Positions 18,109 to 28,020 of a DNA stretch of 64,000 nucleotides are shown piece after piece. The stretch's first letter is position 1, and each line of letters begins with the position of its first letter. The notes beneath the pieces were generated by a model. That model did no database searches. It was not told the origin of the DNA and saw nothing but the letters and a program-made list of their open reading frames with translations. Location: assembly GCA_022414725.1 (NCBI GenBank), contig CM039466.1:14683779-14747778 (forward strand). The letters run 5' to 3'. The stretch is from Microglena sp. YARC. Taxonomy: Eukaryota; Chlorophyta; Chlorophyceae; Chlamydomonadales; Chlamydomonadaceae. A program made the translations under genes and the position numbers.

Positions 18109-21100
18109 ATGTCTCACATCAATCAATCCCTATTTTAAACGTGTTCACATGAACACCTCTGAAAATACTCTCCATCTTGGGAACAACAATTATTTCAACA
18201 AAAAATAAGAATCATCAACCAATCCCTATTTTAAACGTGTTCACATGAACACCTATGAAAAGACTCTCCATCTTGGGAACAACAATTATTTCAACAAAAA
18301 ATAAGAATCATCAACCAATCCCTATTTTAAACGTGTTCACATGAACACCTATGAAAAGACTCTCCATCTCTGGAACAACAATTATTTCAACAAAAATAAG
18401 AATCATCAACCAATCCCTATTTTAAACGTGTTCACATGAACACCTATGAAAAGACTCTCCATCTTGGGAACAACAATTATTTCAACAAAAATAAGAATCA
18501 TCAACCAATCCCTATTTTAAACGTGTTCACATGAACACCTCTGAAAAGACTCTCCATCTTGGGAACAACAATTATTTCAACAAAAAATAAGAATCATCAA
18601 CCAATCCCTATTTTAAACGTGTTCACATGAACACCTATGAAAAGACTCTCCATCTTGGGAACAACAATTATTTCAACAAAAAATAAGAATCATCAACCAA
18701 TCCCTATTTTAAACGTGTTCACATGAACACCTCTGAAAAGACTCTCCATCTCTGGGAACAACAATTATTTCAACAAAAAATAAGAATCATCAACCAATCC
18801 CTATTTTAAACGTGTTCACATGAACACCTATGAAAAGACTCTCCATCTTGGAACAACAATTATTTCAACAAAAAATAAGAATCATCAACCAATCCCTATT
18901 TTAAAACGTGTTCACATGAACACCTATGAAAAGACTCTCCATCTTGGAACAACAATTATTTCAACAAAAAATAAGAATCATCAACCAATCCCTATTTTAA
19001 ACGTGTTCACATGAACACCTATGAAAAAGACTCTCCATCTTGGAACAACAATTATTTCAACAAAAAATAAGAATCATCAACCAATCCCTATTTTAAACGT
19101 GTTCACATGAACACCTCTGAAAAGACTCTCCATCTTGGGAACAACAATTATTTCAACAAAAAATAAGAATCATCAACCAATCCCTATTTTAAACGTGTTC
19201 ACATGAACACCTATGAAAAGACTCTCCATCTTGGGAACAACAATTATTTCAACAAAAAATAAGAATCATCAACCAATCCCTATTTTAAACGTGTTCACAT
19301 GAACACCTATGAAAAGACTCTCCATCTTGGGAACAACAATTATTTCAACAAAAAAATAAGAATCATCAACCAATCCCTATTTTAAACGTGTTCACATGAA
19401 CACCTCTGAAAAGACTCTCCATCTCTGGGAACAACAATTATTTCAACAAAAAATAAGAATCATCAACCAATCCCTATTTTAAACGTGTTCACATGAACAC
19501 CTCTGAAAAGACTCTCCATCTTGGGAACAACAATTATTTCAACAAAAAATAAGAATCATCAACCAATCCCTATTTTAAACGTGTTCACATGAACACCTAT
19601 GAAAAGACTCTCCATCTTGGAAACAACAATTATTTCAACAAAAAATAAGAATCATCAACCAATCCCTATTTTAAACGTGTTCACATGAACACCTCTGAAA
19701 AGACTCTCCATCTTGGGAACAACAATTATTTCAACAAAAAATAAGAATCATCAACCAATCCCTATTTTAAACGTGTTCACATGAACACCTATGAAAAGAC
19801 TCTCCATCTTGGGAACAACAATTATTTCAACAAAAAATAAGAATCATCAACCAATCCCTATTTTAAACGTGTTCACATGAACACCTCTGAAAAGACTCTC
19901 CATCTTGGGAACAACAATTATTTCAACAAAAAATAAGAATCATCAACCAATCCCTATTTTAAACGTGTTCACATGAACACCTATGAAAAGACTCTCCATC
20001 TTGGGAACAACAATTATTTCAACAAAAAATAAGAATCATCAACCAATCCCTATTTTAAACGTGTTCACATGAACACCTCTGAAAAGACTCTCCATCTTGG
20101 GAACAACAATTATTTCAACAAAAAATAAGAATCATCAACCAATCCCTATTTTAAACGTGTTCACATGAACACCTATGAAAAGACTCTCCATCTTGGGAAC
20201 AACAATTATTTCAACAAAAAATAAGAATCATCAACCAATCCCTATTTTAAACGTGTTCACATGAACACCTCTGAAAAGACTCTCCATCTTGGGAACAACA
20301 ATTATTTCAACAAAAAAATAAGAATCATCAACCAATCCCTATTTTAAACGTGTTCACATGAACACCTATGAAAAGACTCTCCATCTTGGGAACAACAATT
20401 ATTTCAACAAAAAATAAGAATCATCAACCAATCCCTATTTTAAACGTGTTCACATGAACACCTCTGAAAAGACTCTCCATCTTGGGAACAACAATTATTT
20501 CAACAAAAAATAAGAATCATCAACCAATCCCTATTTTAAACGTGTTCACATGAACACCTATGAAAAGACTCTCCATCTTGGGAACAACAATTATTTCAAC
20601 AAAAAATAAGAATCATCAACCAATCCCTATTTTAAACGTGTTCACATGAACACCTCTGAAAAGACTCTCCATCTCTGGAACAACAATTATTTCAACAAAA
20701 AATAAGAATCATCAACCAATCCCTATTTTAAACGTGTTCACATGAACACCTATGAAAAGACTCTCCATCTTGGGAACAACAATTATTTCAACAAAAAATA
20801 AGAATCATCAACCAATCCCTATTTTAAACGTGTTCACATGAACACCTCTGAAAAGACTCTCCATCTTGGAACAACAATTATTTCAACAAAAAATAAGAAT
20901 CATCAACCAATCCCTATTTTTAAACGTGTTCACATGAACACCTATGAAAAGACTCTCCATCTTGGGAACAACAATTATTTCAACAAAAAATAAGAATCAT
21001 CAACCAATCCCTATTTTAAACGTGTTCACATGAACACCTCTGAAAAGACTCTCCATCTTGGGAACAACAATTATTTCAACAAAAAATAAGAATCATCAAC

Positions 21101-21712
21101 CAATCCCTATTTTAAACGTGTTCACATGAACACCTCTGAAAAGACTCCCCATCTTGGGAACAACAATTATTTCAACAAAAAATAAGAATCATCAACCAAT
21201 CCCTATTTTAAACGTGTTCACATGAACACCTATGAAAAGACTCTCCATCTTGGGAACAACAATTATTTCAACAAAAAATAAGAATCATCAACCAATCCCT
21301 ATTTTAAACGTGTTTACATAAACACCTATGAAAAGACTCTCCATCTTGGGAACAACAATTATTTCAACAAAAAATAAGAATCATCAATCAATCCCTATTT
21401 TAAACGTGTTCACATGAACACCTATGAAAAGACTCTCCATCTCTGGAACAACAATTATTTCAACAAAAAATAAGAATCATCAACCAATCCCTATTTTAAA
21501 CGTGTTCACATGAACACCTATGAAAAGACTCTCCATCTTGGGAACAACAATTATTTCAACAAAAAATAAGAATCATCAACCAATCCCTATTTTAAACGTG
21601 TTCACATGAACACCTATGAAAAGACTCTCCATCTTAAGAACAACAATTATTTCAACAAAAAATAAGAATCATCAATCAATCCCTATTTTAAACGTGTTCA
21701 CATGAACACCCC
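18109..21712. repeat. Large minisatellite: about 38 copies of a 96-bp unit
   Basis: Units contain CCCTATTTTAAACGTG, the near-palindrome GTGTTCACATGAACAC, GACTCTCCATCTTGGGAAC and AACAATTATTTCAAC. The period is 95-97 bp over 3.6 kb, with copy differences mostly in the A-run and at CTATGAAAAG/CTCTGAAAAG. A three-copy relative lies at 43218-43490 with the same TGAAGAATGCCTGAG leader, so the array was seeded from a dispersed unit. It has no coding potential. It could act as a centromere- or origin-like or silencing array, or simply be satellite. Confidence 0.97.
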
Positions 21713-22306
21713 TGCGGCACCCCATGATCACGTTGCGAGTCAGAAGCTCAATCCTACTGTCCCGCTCCGCGGACCCGGATTCACTACACTCTACAGTCGG
21801 AGACGCAATTTGTGGGACACCCTACCGGTGAACCCAATGGGTAGATCAGCTAAAAGGCGAGTACATATTTTTGCCCTTCATCTCTGTATTTCAGCATTTA
21901 AGCTGGCCCAAAGGATAACATGGCAAGCTGCTGACAAACCCAGGTGGGTCGGTCGGTTTAGCGCTCACACTCGCCTCGATGGAAACTGTGGTTTTGGGGG
22001 GAGGCGAGGGAACACAGAATGCCTCAGGTCGCTCTGGAAGAGGCTGTGCCTCTGCCTCGTTCCTTGGGTGGGTCTCTGACATACAAAGGGGCGACATGTG
22101 TAGGGGATACCTCAGTTACATCTGCTGGCATTGTATTGTCCAGTCGAGCGGGTTCAACACTTCAAACATTTGTTGATCGGTAAAGACATTGATAAAGGAA
22201 GTGCATTGGCGCGTTCACTGTGCCACATAATTTCCCCCACATACATGGAAAGCGATTGATTGATGAGTCTTATTTTTTGTTGAAATAATCGCAGGAGGTC
22301 AACAAC
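21713..22306. other. Gene-free spacer with repeat modules
   Basis: 21710-21800 shares the CACGTTGCGAGTCAGAAGCT / CCGCTCCGCGGACCC module with 43570-43640. 22170-22290 matches 25690-25810, the leader of the coiled-coil gene duplicated on the other side of the transposon genes. No ORF in between is convincing. Confidence 0.5.
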
Positions 22307-22483
22307 ATGTACCCAACCCTTATTATTGCAACAACCATTGCGCTTTTCATATACTTCCACCGTCGTGCTGAAAATGAAGCTACTGCCCGGCGTGAGGCTG
22401 AGGACCGTGCCGACAATGAACATGGTTGGGGTAGCATCTCATTTGGATCAGTATGTATTGTGATGATTGTTTTCTTTAAATAA
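22307..22483 (+). CDS. Truncated copy of membrane-anchored coiled-coil gene (58 aa)
   Basis: Nearly identical over its first 38 codons to the gene at 25812: hydrophobic N-terminus TLIIATTIALFIYF, then EATARREAEDRADN. It skips all further repeats and most of the C-terminal domain. It joins at GACAATGAA to a remnant of the C-terminal codons (GWGS), then shifts frame into unrelated residues. It is a deletion product of the intact gene 3.5 kb to the right, and the two copies sit either side of the transposase-Fanzor block. Confidence 0.6.
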   Translation: MYPTLIIATTIALFIYFHRRAENEATARREAEDRADNEHGWGSISFGSVCIVMIVFFK

Positions 22484-22632
22484 ATATATGTCACCCGCCC
22501 CCGCAGGACCTCTACGTGTTGGCCAGCCCCCAAGAGAGGAGCGAATGCTGACGTGATGGACACTGCCCCGTGGATTGTTACACTCAGACCGGTCAATAAT
22601 GTTACAGTATATTGAATCAATTCAAATTCTCT

Positions 22633-23523
22633 ATGTACAACTTGGACAGACGGTCGATTGTTGTACACATGTACACATTGCTGCAAAGTTTGAGGAGAGT
22701 GGCTATACTTGCGAATGTAAGCCACATGACAGTCTCGAGGTGGATCTCAAACCCCACTAAAAAAGTGTACAACCGGAATAAACCTACAAAATCGGATGTG
22801 GTCATAGAGTTCTCAAAGGCGTCATTAAAAATAGATCCATTCGCATCTCTTGCTGTTCTTCGTCATAAGGTAAAGGATGCTTTCGGATTTGAGGTATCAA
22901 AAGAATTGATTCGCGTTGTGATAAAAAGGCTTGGGTTCACAAAGAAAAAAACAGAGTTCTTCTCCAGGCCTGATAACTTATATGAGAAAACCACGTCATT
23001 CATAAGCCAAAGGGAACGGTTAAAAGAGGAAGGGAGGACTTTTGTATCGATCGACGAAACTTCATTTGGAAGACATACGAGAGACGTGTTTGGCTACTCA
23101 CCAAAGGGAGAGCTACTGGTTGTACCGAGGTTGAGACCTAGGGTGACGACAATGTCGGCACTTTGTCTTATTCAACAAGGCAAAGGAGACATTTGTTTTA
23201 ACATCAAGCAAGGGTCTTTCAACACGCATACTTTTGTTGAGTTTTTAGAAAATTTGGACTGTCCAACTGACACAGTAATTATACTTGACAACGTTGCGTT
23301 TCACCACTCCAAGAAGGTCAAAACACTTGCAGCTTCAAGGGGGTGGGAGCTCCTATACACTCCTCCCTACTCACCTTGGTTCAACCCAATAGAAGGGGTG
23401 TTCTCCATTGTCAAACGCGATTTCTATAAAAGCCAAGATGTGTATAAGGCTTTGAGTTCTGTTAAAGAGAAACACGTAGAGGCTTTTTTTCGAAAGTCAT
23501 TGAATACAATTTCTGGACCTTGA
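22633..23523 (+). CDS. IS630/Tc1-mariner superfamily DDE transposase, apparently intact
   Basis: A 296-residue protein from ATG 22633, 37 bp inside the left inverted repeat. The N-terminal helix-turn-helix includes VAILANVSHMTVSRWI. The catalytic residues are D141 (VSIDETSF), D219 (VIILDNVAFHH) and E254 (PPYSPWFNPIEGVF). Thirty-four residues separate the last two, so it is DD34E. It catalyses cut-and-paste transposition of elements bearing its terminal repeats. It is upstream of and in the same direction as Fanzor with a 29-bp gap, suggesting one transcription unit. No internal stop or frameshift is seen, so this may be the only mobilising enzyme in the window that still works. It is not the same subfamily as the fragment at 26974-27363. 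Confidence 0.93.
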   Translation: MYNLDRRSIVVHMYTLLQSLRRVAILANVSHMTVSRWISNPTKKVYNRNKPTKSDVVIEFSKASLKIDPFASLAVLRHKVKDAFGFEVSKELIRVVIKRLGFTKKKTEFFSRPDNLYEKTTSFISQRERLKEEGRTFVSIDETSFGRHTRDVFGYSPKGELLVVPRLRPRVTTMSALCLIQQGKGDICFNIKQGSFNTHTFVEFLENLDCPTDTVIILDNVAFHHSKKVKTLAASRGWELLYTPPYSPWFNPIEGVFSIVKRDFYKSQDVYKALSSVKEKHVEAFFRKSLNTISGP

Positions 23524-23552
23524 TACAAGGAAATAGATACATTGGCTACTAA

Positions 23553-25608
23553 ATGGAGACGATAGTCAATAAAGAGCCTCCGGACAAGCGTACGCGACCG
23601 GACCGGGCGGCCAAAATTAAGGACAGGAAAAACGGCGAGGAGAACGTGGTAAAGTGTACACTGAGTCGGATCATAGCGGATAAGGACAACAAGGACGTTA
23701 TCACCAAGGTGATTAAGGAGCGGGTCGACAGCGTATCCAAGCGGACTTATCTTGCCGGTGTTGCGGTGAACCGGATATTAAAAGAAGTCTTCGAAGGGGT
23801 ACCAGATGCGCAACTTCACACTGTAAGTGTCCCTAGCGTTGACCAGAACTTCATTCGGCAGCTTATGGTGGGGTCGAGACAGGCGCACATGGAGACGAGG
23901 GACGCCACAGTCGAAAGGTTCTTTCACAACAACTATTGGTTTAGGGAGAAGATTGAGGGGCGCGAGGTAATTGTGAAAAAGAAGAAACAATACGTGGGTG
24001 CCATCGCTCGCTACGATGGCGATCGAAACCTGTACAGCCACGCGTCGAAGAAGTACCTGACCAACTTCAATAACCACTACAGAGTCCATCTCTCCACATG
24101 GATCAAGAAGTTCGTTTACTCGAAGGAAAACAGGATCTTGGCCAAGGAGTTCAAAGATGAGCACGGCATTGACGAGACCGTATTCCACCGATACCTCCTC
24201 TACGATATCCACTCTTGGGGAGTAAAAGAAGACCTCATAGCGATACATTCGCTCCTACCGGAGCAAACCAAGATGTTGCTGAAGATTCAGCACTCGATCA
24301 TCGGACGGGACGAGATCAACCGACAGTGGCTTAAGAGCGTTTCCAACAGCGCCAAGATGATCCGGTACAACGTCTTTATCAATCGATACCTCGAGGCCAC
24401 AGAGGACGAGGGCTACGCCAATCTGGTCAACATCGCTCCCATCCCAACAGTCAAGCACGCCTTCATCACGATAGACACCGACGGCCTACTGGGCGTCCTC
24501 AAGGACGTGGGTCTCGTCGAGAGTCTCGAAAAGACGCTGACAAACAAGGAGCACTGGGAGTCGGTCTTCGATGTGGAAAACATCCGTTCTACTGGGAAAG
24601 GTGTGTTTACATGCACCATAGACACTGACGGCGTAATGTCTTGTACCCACTTTCTTAGGGCCGAGAAGAAAAAGATTTCAATCAAGGACGACGGAACGGC
24701 GATTAAGAAGCAGACCAATACTCTCCGCGAGTTTTCCGAGTCCGACCCCAATGTGGTGGTCGTTGCAAACGACCCTGGCCGCTGCAACATTGCCTTTTTG
24801 ACTTGGAAGAAAAATAAGGTCGAAGAAAAAGATAAGGGGGGTAGGAAGAGGAAGAGGCACTGCGAGTTTGGGAGCAAGAGACTCACGCGGGAGCGGTACT
24901 ACGTTGAGAGCGGGGTCTTCAAATCTAGAGGTCCGACCAAGAAGTGGTTGTCTAACATCCAGGACTGCCTTGACGACCTGAAGGACAACAGTCCCAAGCG
25001 CACATCTCTAGAGTCGTTTGACGCTTACGTGACTGTAATGGTCAGCCATTGGGATTCTCGATGGGGGGAGATGTCCAAGTCGCGGTGGGGCGCGCAGCGC
25101 CTGCGGCTCTACGGTGGCAAGAAACGTGTCTTAGCACGCTTCTTCAACGAGGTCCAGGCGGATGTCGGTGAGAGGAAAACAATTGTCATACGGTTCTTCT
25201 AAGTTTGCCCCTGGTGGCAAGGGTGAACTTTCTGTCCCTACAACGAGCGCGTTCAATGCGTTTAGCGACCGTTTCAAGGGGCGAGTTGCCGTCATTGACG
25301 AATTCCGTACCACAAAGATCTGGCACAAGGACAGCACCACCGTCCTCCAGAGTGTGCAGTCCGAAAAAGAAGGGCGCACGGTTCGAGGCTTGCTATGGTG
25401 CAGTTCCACCATGGAGAACAGCAAGTTGTTTGTAAACCGTGACCTAAATGCAGCCATTAACATCCACAATTGCTTTACAATGTACCCAACCCGCCCCGGA
25501 ATTCTTGCGAGGCCAAAGAAATATTGCAAACTGGAAGTTGTGGTAGGACGCACAATTGATTACAAGCTGACAGGTTCTTTACAGAACGCAGTGTCGAGCG
25601 AAGTGTAG
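23553..25608 (+). pseudogene. Fanzor (eukaryotic TnpB-like RNA-guided nuclease), one frameshift
   Basis: A 549-codon ORF from ATG 23553 ends early at 25202. The homologous reading continues in the next frame from about 25190 to the stop at 25608, for a total of about 690 residues. The shift is near 25185-25192. RuvC-I is VVVVANDPGRCNIAFL (D407). The RuvC-II region follows the shift as YGSSKFAPGGKGE. A Glu in VIDEFRTTK (25300-25302) matches the relocated second acid described for Fanzors. RuvC-III is VNRDLNAAINI (Asp at 25441-25443). The long N-terminal half is characteristic of Fanzor rather than prokaryotic TnpB. The zinc-ribbon cysteines expected between the relocated Glu and RuvC-III are largely absent: only one Cys is visible, in LLWCSS. 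The frameshift could be a sequencing or assembly error, programmed, or inactivating. Confidence 0.9.
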
Positions 25609-25670
25609 AAGATAAACACATACAAGAGGATTTTGGGGGACTCGGCATATTATGTAACATAATTCCCTTG
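25550..25670 (+). ncRNA. Candidate guide-RNA (omega/fRNA) locus at the 3' end of Fanzor
   Basis: This region overlaps the end of the Fanzor gene and its 3' flank. It is the part best conserved in the internally deleted derivative at 15184-15440 (words CGCAGTGTCGAGCG, AAACACATACA, GGGGACTCGG). TnpB and Fanzor guide RNAs are typically made from the element end next to the nuclease gene. No structure was computed, so this is a placement hypothesis. Confidence 0.3.
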
Positions 25671-25811
25671 TCCTAGTGTAGTGTACACCATTGGATTGTT
25701 GATCGGTAAAGACATTGATAAACATTTGCGCGTTCATTGTGCCACATAATTTCCCCCACATACATGGAAAGCGATTGATTGCCTTTCTTTTCCTCGCAGG
25801 AGGTCAACAAC

Positions 25812-26192
25812 ATGTACCCAACCCTTATTATTGCAACAACCATTGCGCTTTTCATATACTTCCACCGTCGTGCTGAAAATGAAGCTACTGCCCGGCGTGA
25901 GGCTGAGGACCGTGCCGACAATGAAACTTCTGCACGGCGTGAGGCTGAGGACCGTGCCGACAATGAAACTACTGCCCGGCGTGAGGCTGAGGACCGTGCC
26001 GACAATGAAGCTACTGCCCGGCGTGAGGCTGAGGACCGTGCCGACAATGAAGCTACTGCCCGTCATGCGTCTGAGGACCGTCTCAGGCAAAAGTTGTTGT
26101 CGTTCTCGCCTGATGACGTTGTTGCTATGTTTCCTAAACATATTGCGGAGTATAGGACGGCGTGTGCTTCGGTTGGGGTAGCATCTCATTGA
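25812..26192 (+). CDS. Membrane-anchored coiled-coil protein with five 14-residue repeats
   Basis: The 126-residue product starts at ATG 25812. It has an N-terminal membrane segment (TLIIATTIALFIYF), then five tandem copies of a 14-residue repeat (EATARREAEDRADN), encoded by a 42-bp DNA repeat, then a domain with LSFSPDDVVAMFPKHIAEY. The charged repeats should form a long helix or coiled coil. The sequence before the ATG, TTTTCCTCGCAG, looks like a splice acceptor, so a 5' UTR intron is possible. A truncated copy lies at 22307, and a similar architecture in a different sequence lies at 51678-52127. If the outer inverted repeat is the real end, this gene is transposon cargo. Function unknown. 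Confidence 0.7.
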   Translation: MYPTLIIATTIALFIYFHRRAENEATARREAEDRADNETSARREAEDRADNETTARREAEDRADNEATARREAEDRADNEATARHASEDRLRQKLLSFSPDDVVAMFPKHIAEYRTACASVGVASH

Positions 26193-26415
26193 CACAAGCC
26201 AACGTGTTTAAGATCCATACGCGGATCCGCGATCTGGGCTTTCCGGGATGGGCTGGTACTGACAAAGATGGGCGCCATGAGATATTCCTACTCTGCCCCA
26301 TTGACCGGTCTGAGTGTAACGGAATCCAGGAGTGAGACGTGGGCCGGGTCGTAGTAGCCAATATGCCATGTGTCTTCCCGCCAAACTGCAACGCCTCGCG
26401 TATGAATTGTAGCGT

Positions 26416-26910
26416 TCAAATGGGATCCGTTTGGTAATGGCTGATTAGCCCGTTCAACTCTGCCTTGCAGTCCGCTGGAAATTCTAATGCACGAACTATG
26501 TTCTCATATGTCCAAATGACTTGCTCCCGCAGCCCGAACGCGGAAGTTGCCCAGCCATGCCAATCTACTTCGTAATTCACATACTTGACGTACAAACCCT
26601 CCAAATTCGGAAACACCGATGCCAACACAATTGCCTGCCCACGCAGCCCTGCGGACACCCCTTTGTAATTGCGTGCGTTATACGCCGTGTGCACAACAAC
26701 TGGCACCGGCCCCTCCACCCATAGTTTCTGAACATGCATGCATGCTTCACCACTGTCCAACATTAGTGTGCCACCATCTGGTACCCTTAGCGTCAACCCT
26801 ATCACCCCGCTTCCGGGCAGCTCAGCGTTTCCAAGCAACGCGCTTAGTCGCACCTCCCCTTCCGGACAATATACGCAGATTTCTGCCTTGTTCTGGGGTG
26901 CTGCACCCAT
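26416..26910 (-). CDS. Hypothetical protein (164 aa)
   Basis: An intact ORF with balanced, globular-looking composition, containing GSGVIGLTLRVPDGGTLML and ASVFPNLEGLYVKYVNYEV. The latter resembles the leucine-rich segment of F-box or LRR-like proteins but is too short to assign. Its 5' end abuts the CATACAGCTAGGGACA block of the neighbouring IS630 remnant (26908-26923), so the original start may have been removed. No family is recognised. Confidence 0.5.
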   Translation of the reverse strand: MGAAPQNKAEICVYCPEGEVRLSALLGNAELPGSGVIGLTLRVPDGGTLMLDSGEACMHVQKLWVEGPVPVVVHTAYNARNYKGVSAGLRGQAIVLASVFPNLEGLYVKYVNYEVDWHGWATSAFGLREQVIWTYENIVRALEFPADCKAELNGLISHYQTDPI

Positions 26911-27363
26911 ACAGCTAGGGACATGTGATATTGGGACACCTTATATTTTGGGGATTCTGAAAAGTTGACCAATTCAAGATTTGTAACCGATCTTGTAAAT
27001 ACAGACATTCTCAATAGCGTTAAACTCTGGACTGTAAGGAGGTACAAAGAGTGGTCGTATTCCTACAGAATCGAACATAGAAATCGTCTCCTTTGAATGA
27101 TGGAACTGGATATTTTCAAGGACAGCGACTGTACCCCGCTGTACATGTAACTCAGATACAAACTGTACAAAGTCGACTTTCTTGCAATTGTGATCAATGA
27201 TCTTATAATGAACGATACCTTTAGCAGAAACGGCAGCAATTAGTGTCAATTTGGACATTCGCAATGTCCTAGAAATTTGGATATTTAAACGTTTGCCGGC
27301 CGGACGGACGGACGGTGTGGATGCGACAGTTTTCCACAGTTTTGCCCGTCTCCCTCGCGCCAT
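26908..27363 (-). pseudogene. Dead IS630-type transposase fragment with one transposon end
   Basis: The open frame 27363-26974 covers only the C-terminal half of an IS630/Tc1 catalytic domain: LTLIAAVSAKGIVHY, then VLENIQFHHSKE, then PPYSPEFNAIENV. The first catalytic Asp and the N-terminal DNA-binding part are missing. The second catalytic Asp is replaced by Glu (VLEN for LDN). Its start is fused to the GGACGGACGG / GATGCGACAGTTTTCC repeat found at 32.35, 35.5 and 41.4 kb. The block 26908-26998, with CATACAGCTAGGGACA, is its probable terminal repeat; solitary copies are at 14523 and 17092. Confidence 0.8.
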
Positions 27364-27374
27364 GAAAACAACCT

Positions 27375-27920
27375 CTACGCCCCCTCACTCCTCTGCCTTG
27401 GCAGGCAGAACACTGCTGCCTGAAATTCCCTCTTCTGCTCGGTTGTCATGTTGCGCCAGACGTTGGTCAGTCCATGAGGGTTGATCAACAAAATGCTCAG
27501 GGCGTTGCTGGCAAACACCCCAGACAGCCCACCAAAGTAGAACCCGGATGCTGGCAGCAACAGGCTAGCAATAAGCTTCAACACCGTGGGTGCCGTATCA
27601 TCCGATATCTGCATTTCCTCTTTTACACTCTCTATTACAACACGGGAAAACACAACCCACGCATCCTCCATTGATGCTGGCTGTAACGGGGGCGTGTGTT
27701 GGCGGTCATACGCTTCACGCTTGTCAGGATCACTCAACGCTTCGTAAGCCGCGCACAACAGTTTGAAACGCTCCTGAGCAGCATCCCGTTGGCTGTCAGG
27801 AGATGTTGCCCATTTGTCCGGATGCCATTTCAGAGCTGCTTGCCGGTATGCTCGCCGAATCTCCTCTGTCGTTGCAGTGTCTGCTGCCACCCCCAACAAT
27901 TCATAGTGGCTGCTGACCAT
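27375..27920 (-). CDS. J-domain (DnaJ-like) protein with hydrophobic C-terminal region
   Basis: Start chosen at ATG 27920 (181 aa) because the J domain begins right there; the frame stays open upstream to 28016. The J domain is at residues 3-65 with the HPD motif intact (ALKWHPDK, residues 33-35) and the usual [21 protein letters not shown] helix III/IV. Such domains stimulate Hsp70 ATPase. After a linker, residues about 110-148 ([21 protein letters not shown] and following) are hydrophobic and probably membrane-associated. J-domain proteins are common both in giant viruses and in eukaryotes. Its 3' end lies 12 bp from the dead transposase. Confidence 0.88.
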   Translation of the reverse strand: MVSSHYELLGVAADTATTEEIRRAYRQAALKWHPDKWATSPDSQRDAAQERFKLLCAAYEALSDPDKREAYDRQHTPPLQPASMEDAWVVFSRVVIESVKEEMQISDDTAPTVLKLIASLLLPASGFYFGGLSGVFASNALSILLINPHGLTNVWRNMTTEQKREFQAAVFCLPRQRSEGA

Positions 27921-28020
27921 GATGGCCTGCGTTGGGCATTTATTGATGTATAATGCCCCTCCTGCAAACCATTTTTCGAAGGATTCTGGAGCACGCATGA
28001 TTGGTGTGATGTACATGATT

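Larger units (their letters stand above)
22577..26320 (+). mobile_element. IS630/Tc1-type transposon carrying a Fanzor gene
   Basis: A perfect 20-bp inverted repeat, GTTACACTCAGACCGGTCAA, bounds it at 22577-22596 and 26301-26320. Inside, on the plus strand, are a DD34E transposase, a Fanzor gene 29 bp downstream, and a coiled-coil gene as possible cargo. A GGAT word precedes both ends, but no unambiguous TA target duplication is seen. An alternative right end near 25650-25670 carries an imperfect inverted copy of the subterminal AATAATGTTACA, and the deleted relative at 15184 also stops matching near there. The outer repeat may therefore belong to a second, nested copy. Fanzor genes are known from several eukaryotic transposon superfamilies, including Tc1/mariner types. 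Confidence 0.8.

Noticed and set aside
23778..24248. 156-codon antisense frame in Fanzor
   Set aside because: Antisense of a recognised protein family with strong coding signal on the plus strand; no motif.
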